This document shows, piece by piece, positions 63,440 through 64,000 of a stretch of 64,000 bases of DNA. The notes under the pieces were generated by a model. It was not told the origin of the DNA. It ran no database searches and was given only the letters and a program-made list of their open reading frames with translations. The position numbers were made by a program, and so were the translations under genes. Origin of the DNA: Paenibacillus aestuarii (GTDB lineage: Bacteria > Bacillota > Bacilli > Paenibacillales > NBRC-103111). Each line of letters opens with the position of its first letter. Positions within the stretch are counted from its first letter, which is position 1. The DNA is taken from positions 18,776-82,775 of the forward strand of contig NZ_JAQFVF010000043.1 of NCBI RefSeq assembly GCF_027789125.1, in the 5' to 3' direction.

Positions 63440-64000
63440 GGCCGCCGTAGTCCGAAAAAGCCCAGTTGGAGCGTGGGCAAAGGCGGTTGAGTCAGCCGCA
63501 GTCCGATTTCGCCGAGTTGCAGCGTGCTTTTTGTGCACGAAGGCACCAAACTGCCGCTGCAAGCAGTCAAAATCGGACTGCGCAGTCGAACCGCCCGCGC
63601 AAGGCCGCTCCAATTGGGCAAATTCGGACTACAGCGCGGCGGAGCACCGGCAGCTACGTCGGCGGCCGCCGCAGTCCGAAAAAGCCCAATTGGAGCGTGG
63701 GCAGAGGCGGTTGAGTCAGCCGCAGTCCGATTTCGCCGAGTTGCGGCGAGCTTTTTGTGCGCGGAGGCACAAAAAGCTCGCTGCAAGCAGTCAAAATCGG
63801 ACTGCGCAGCCGAACCGCCCGCGCTGTGCCGCTCCAATTGGGCAGAATCGGACTACGGCGCGGCGGAGTACAGGCAGCTACGTCGGCGGCCGTAGTCCGA
63901 AAAAGCCAGTTGGAGCGTGGGCAAAGGCGGTTGAGTCAGCCGCAGTCCGATTTCGCCGAGTTGCAGCGTGCTTTTTGTGCACGAAGGCACCAAACTGCCG
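63440..64000. repeat. Tandem array of ~222-bp palindromic units, cut by the window end
   Basis: Units start at 63447, 63671 and 63892 (spacing 224 and 221 bp). Each is itself a long inverted repeat. The unit at 63671-63856 folds about 63763-63764; its innermost 15-base arms (GCGAGCTTTTTGTGC and its complement) are perfect. The motifs AGTCCGA, CCCAATTGGAGCG, GGCGGTT and CGCAGTCCGATTT appear on both arms in mirrored order. Units 1 and 3 share a centre that differs from unit 2. GC is high. Open frames on both strands here follow from the symmetry and are not credible genes. Confidence 0.9.

Noticed and set aside
63325..63837. 170-codon minus-strand frame in the palindromic array
   Set aside because: The frame is produced by the high-GC mirrored repeat; the translation is itself repetitive and the start lacks a ribosome binding site.
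63524..63895. 123-codon plus-strand frame in the array
   Set aside because: Same reason; Arg/Ala-rich composition reflects GC content, not a protein.
63440..64000. CRISPR array
   Set aside because: Units are ~222 bp and palindromic throughout, with no short repeats separated by unique spacers and no cas genes.

Overview
The window looks like chromosomal DNA of a Paenibacillaceae-type Firmicute (Paenibacillus or a close relative). The grounds are AGGAGG-type ribosome binding sites, frequent TTG and GTG starts, T-box leaders, a single-chain glycyl-tRNA synthetase, an S-layer-homology surface protein, a GlgBCDA operon and a two-headed dynamin. The species is an inference; I ran no comparison. 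I saw no rRNA, tRNA, transposase, phage gene or CRISPR array.

Layout. (1) 1-6.5 kb: the 5' part of proB behind a proline-type T-box, a divergent mtnE/mtnU methionine-salvage pair, glyS behind a glycine T-box, cysteine dioxygenase and an SDR. (2) 6.7-10.9 kb: a lysR-WYL regulator pair divergent from leuCD. (3) 11.1-17.2 kb: cell-wall and surface genes (AMIN/amidase, GerMN lipoprotein, SLH protein), then nth and a small unknown gene. (4) 17.3-27.9 kb: dynamin-like GTPase, heterodimeric ABC exporter, SGNH hydrolase and an ABC-2 type exporter. (5) 28-34.9 kb: parE-parC, a 55-codon gene antisense to the parC end, marR, and an rRNA/tRNA-type modification pair. (6) 35.3-43.7 kb: glgB-glgC-glgD-glgA, small ORFs, cardiolipin synthase and a membrane protein. 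(7) 43.8-46.9 kb: small HTH gene, VOC protein, DinB protein and an AraC regulator. (8) 47-52.9 kb: beta-glucuronidase with its GPH symporter, a DHA2 efflux pump and a C-N hydrolase. (9) 53-56.5 kb: speD with an overlapping DUF7002-like gene, then a pseudokinase-GAF-LuxR regulator. (10) 56.9-61.4 kb: the complete livJHMGF branched-chain amino acid transporter. (11) 61.6-64 kb: double GNAT, HAD phosphatase, then a tandem array of ~222-bp palindromic units that runs off the window.

How the genes work together. MtnE and MtnU form a transaminase/omega-amidase couple. The glg operon holds all enzymes from glucose-1-phosphate to branched glycogen. uidA and its symporter form a glucuronide uptake-and-cleavage unit with a cre-like site and a divergent AraC sensor. 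The two T-boxes tie proline synthesis and glycine charging to tRNA charging. The items that most deserve a second look are the pseudokinase-GAF-LuxR protein, the palindromic repeat array, the antisense micro-gene carrying a likely parC terminator, and the speD-coupled DUF7002-like gene.
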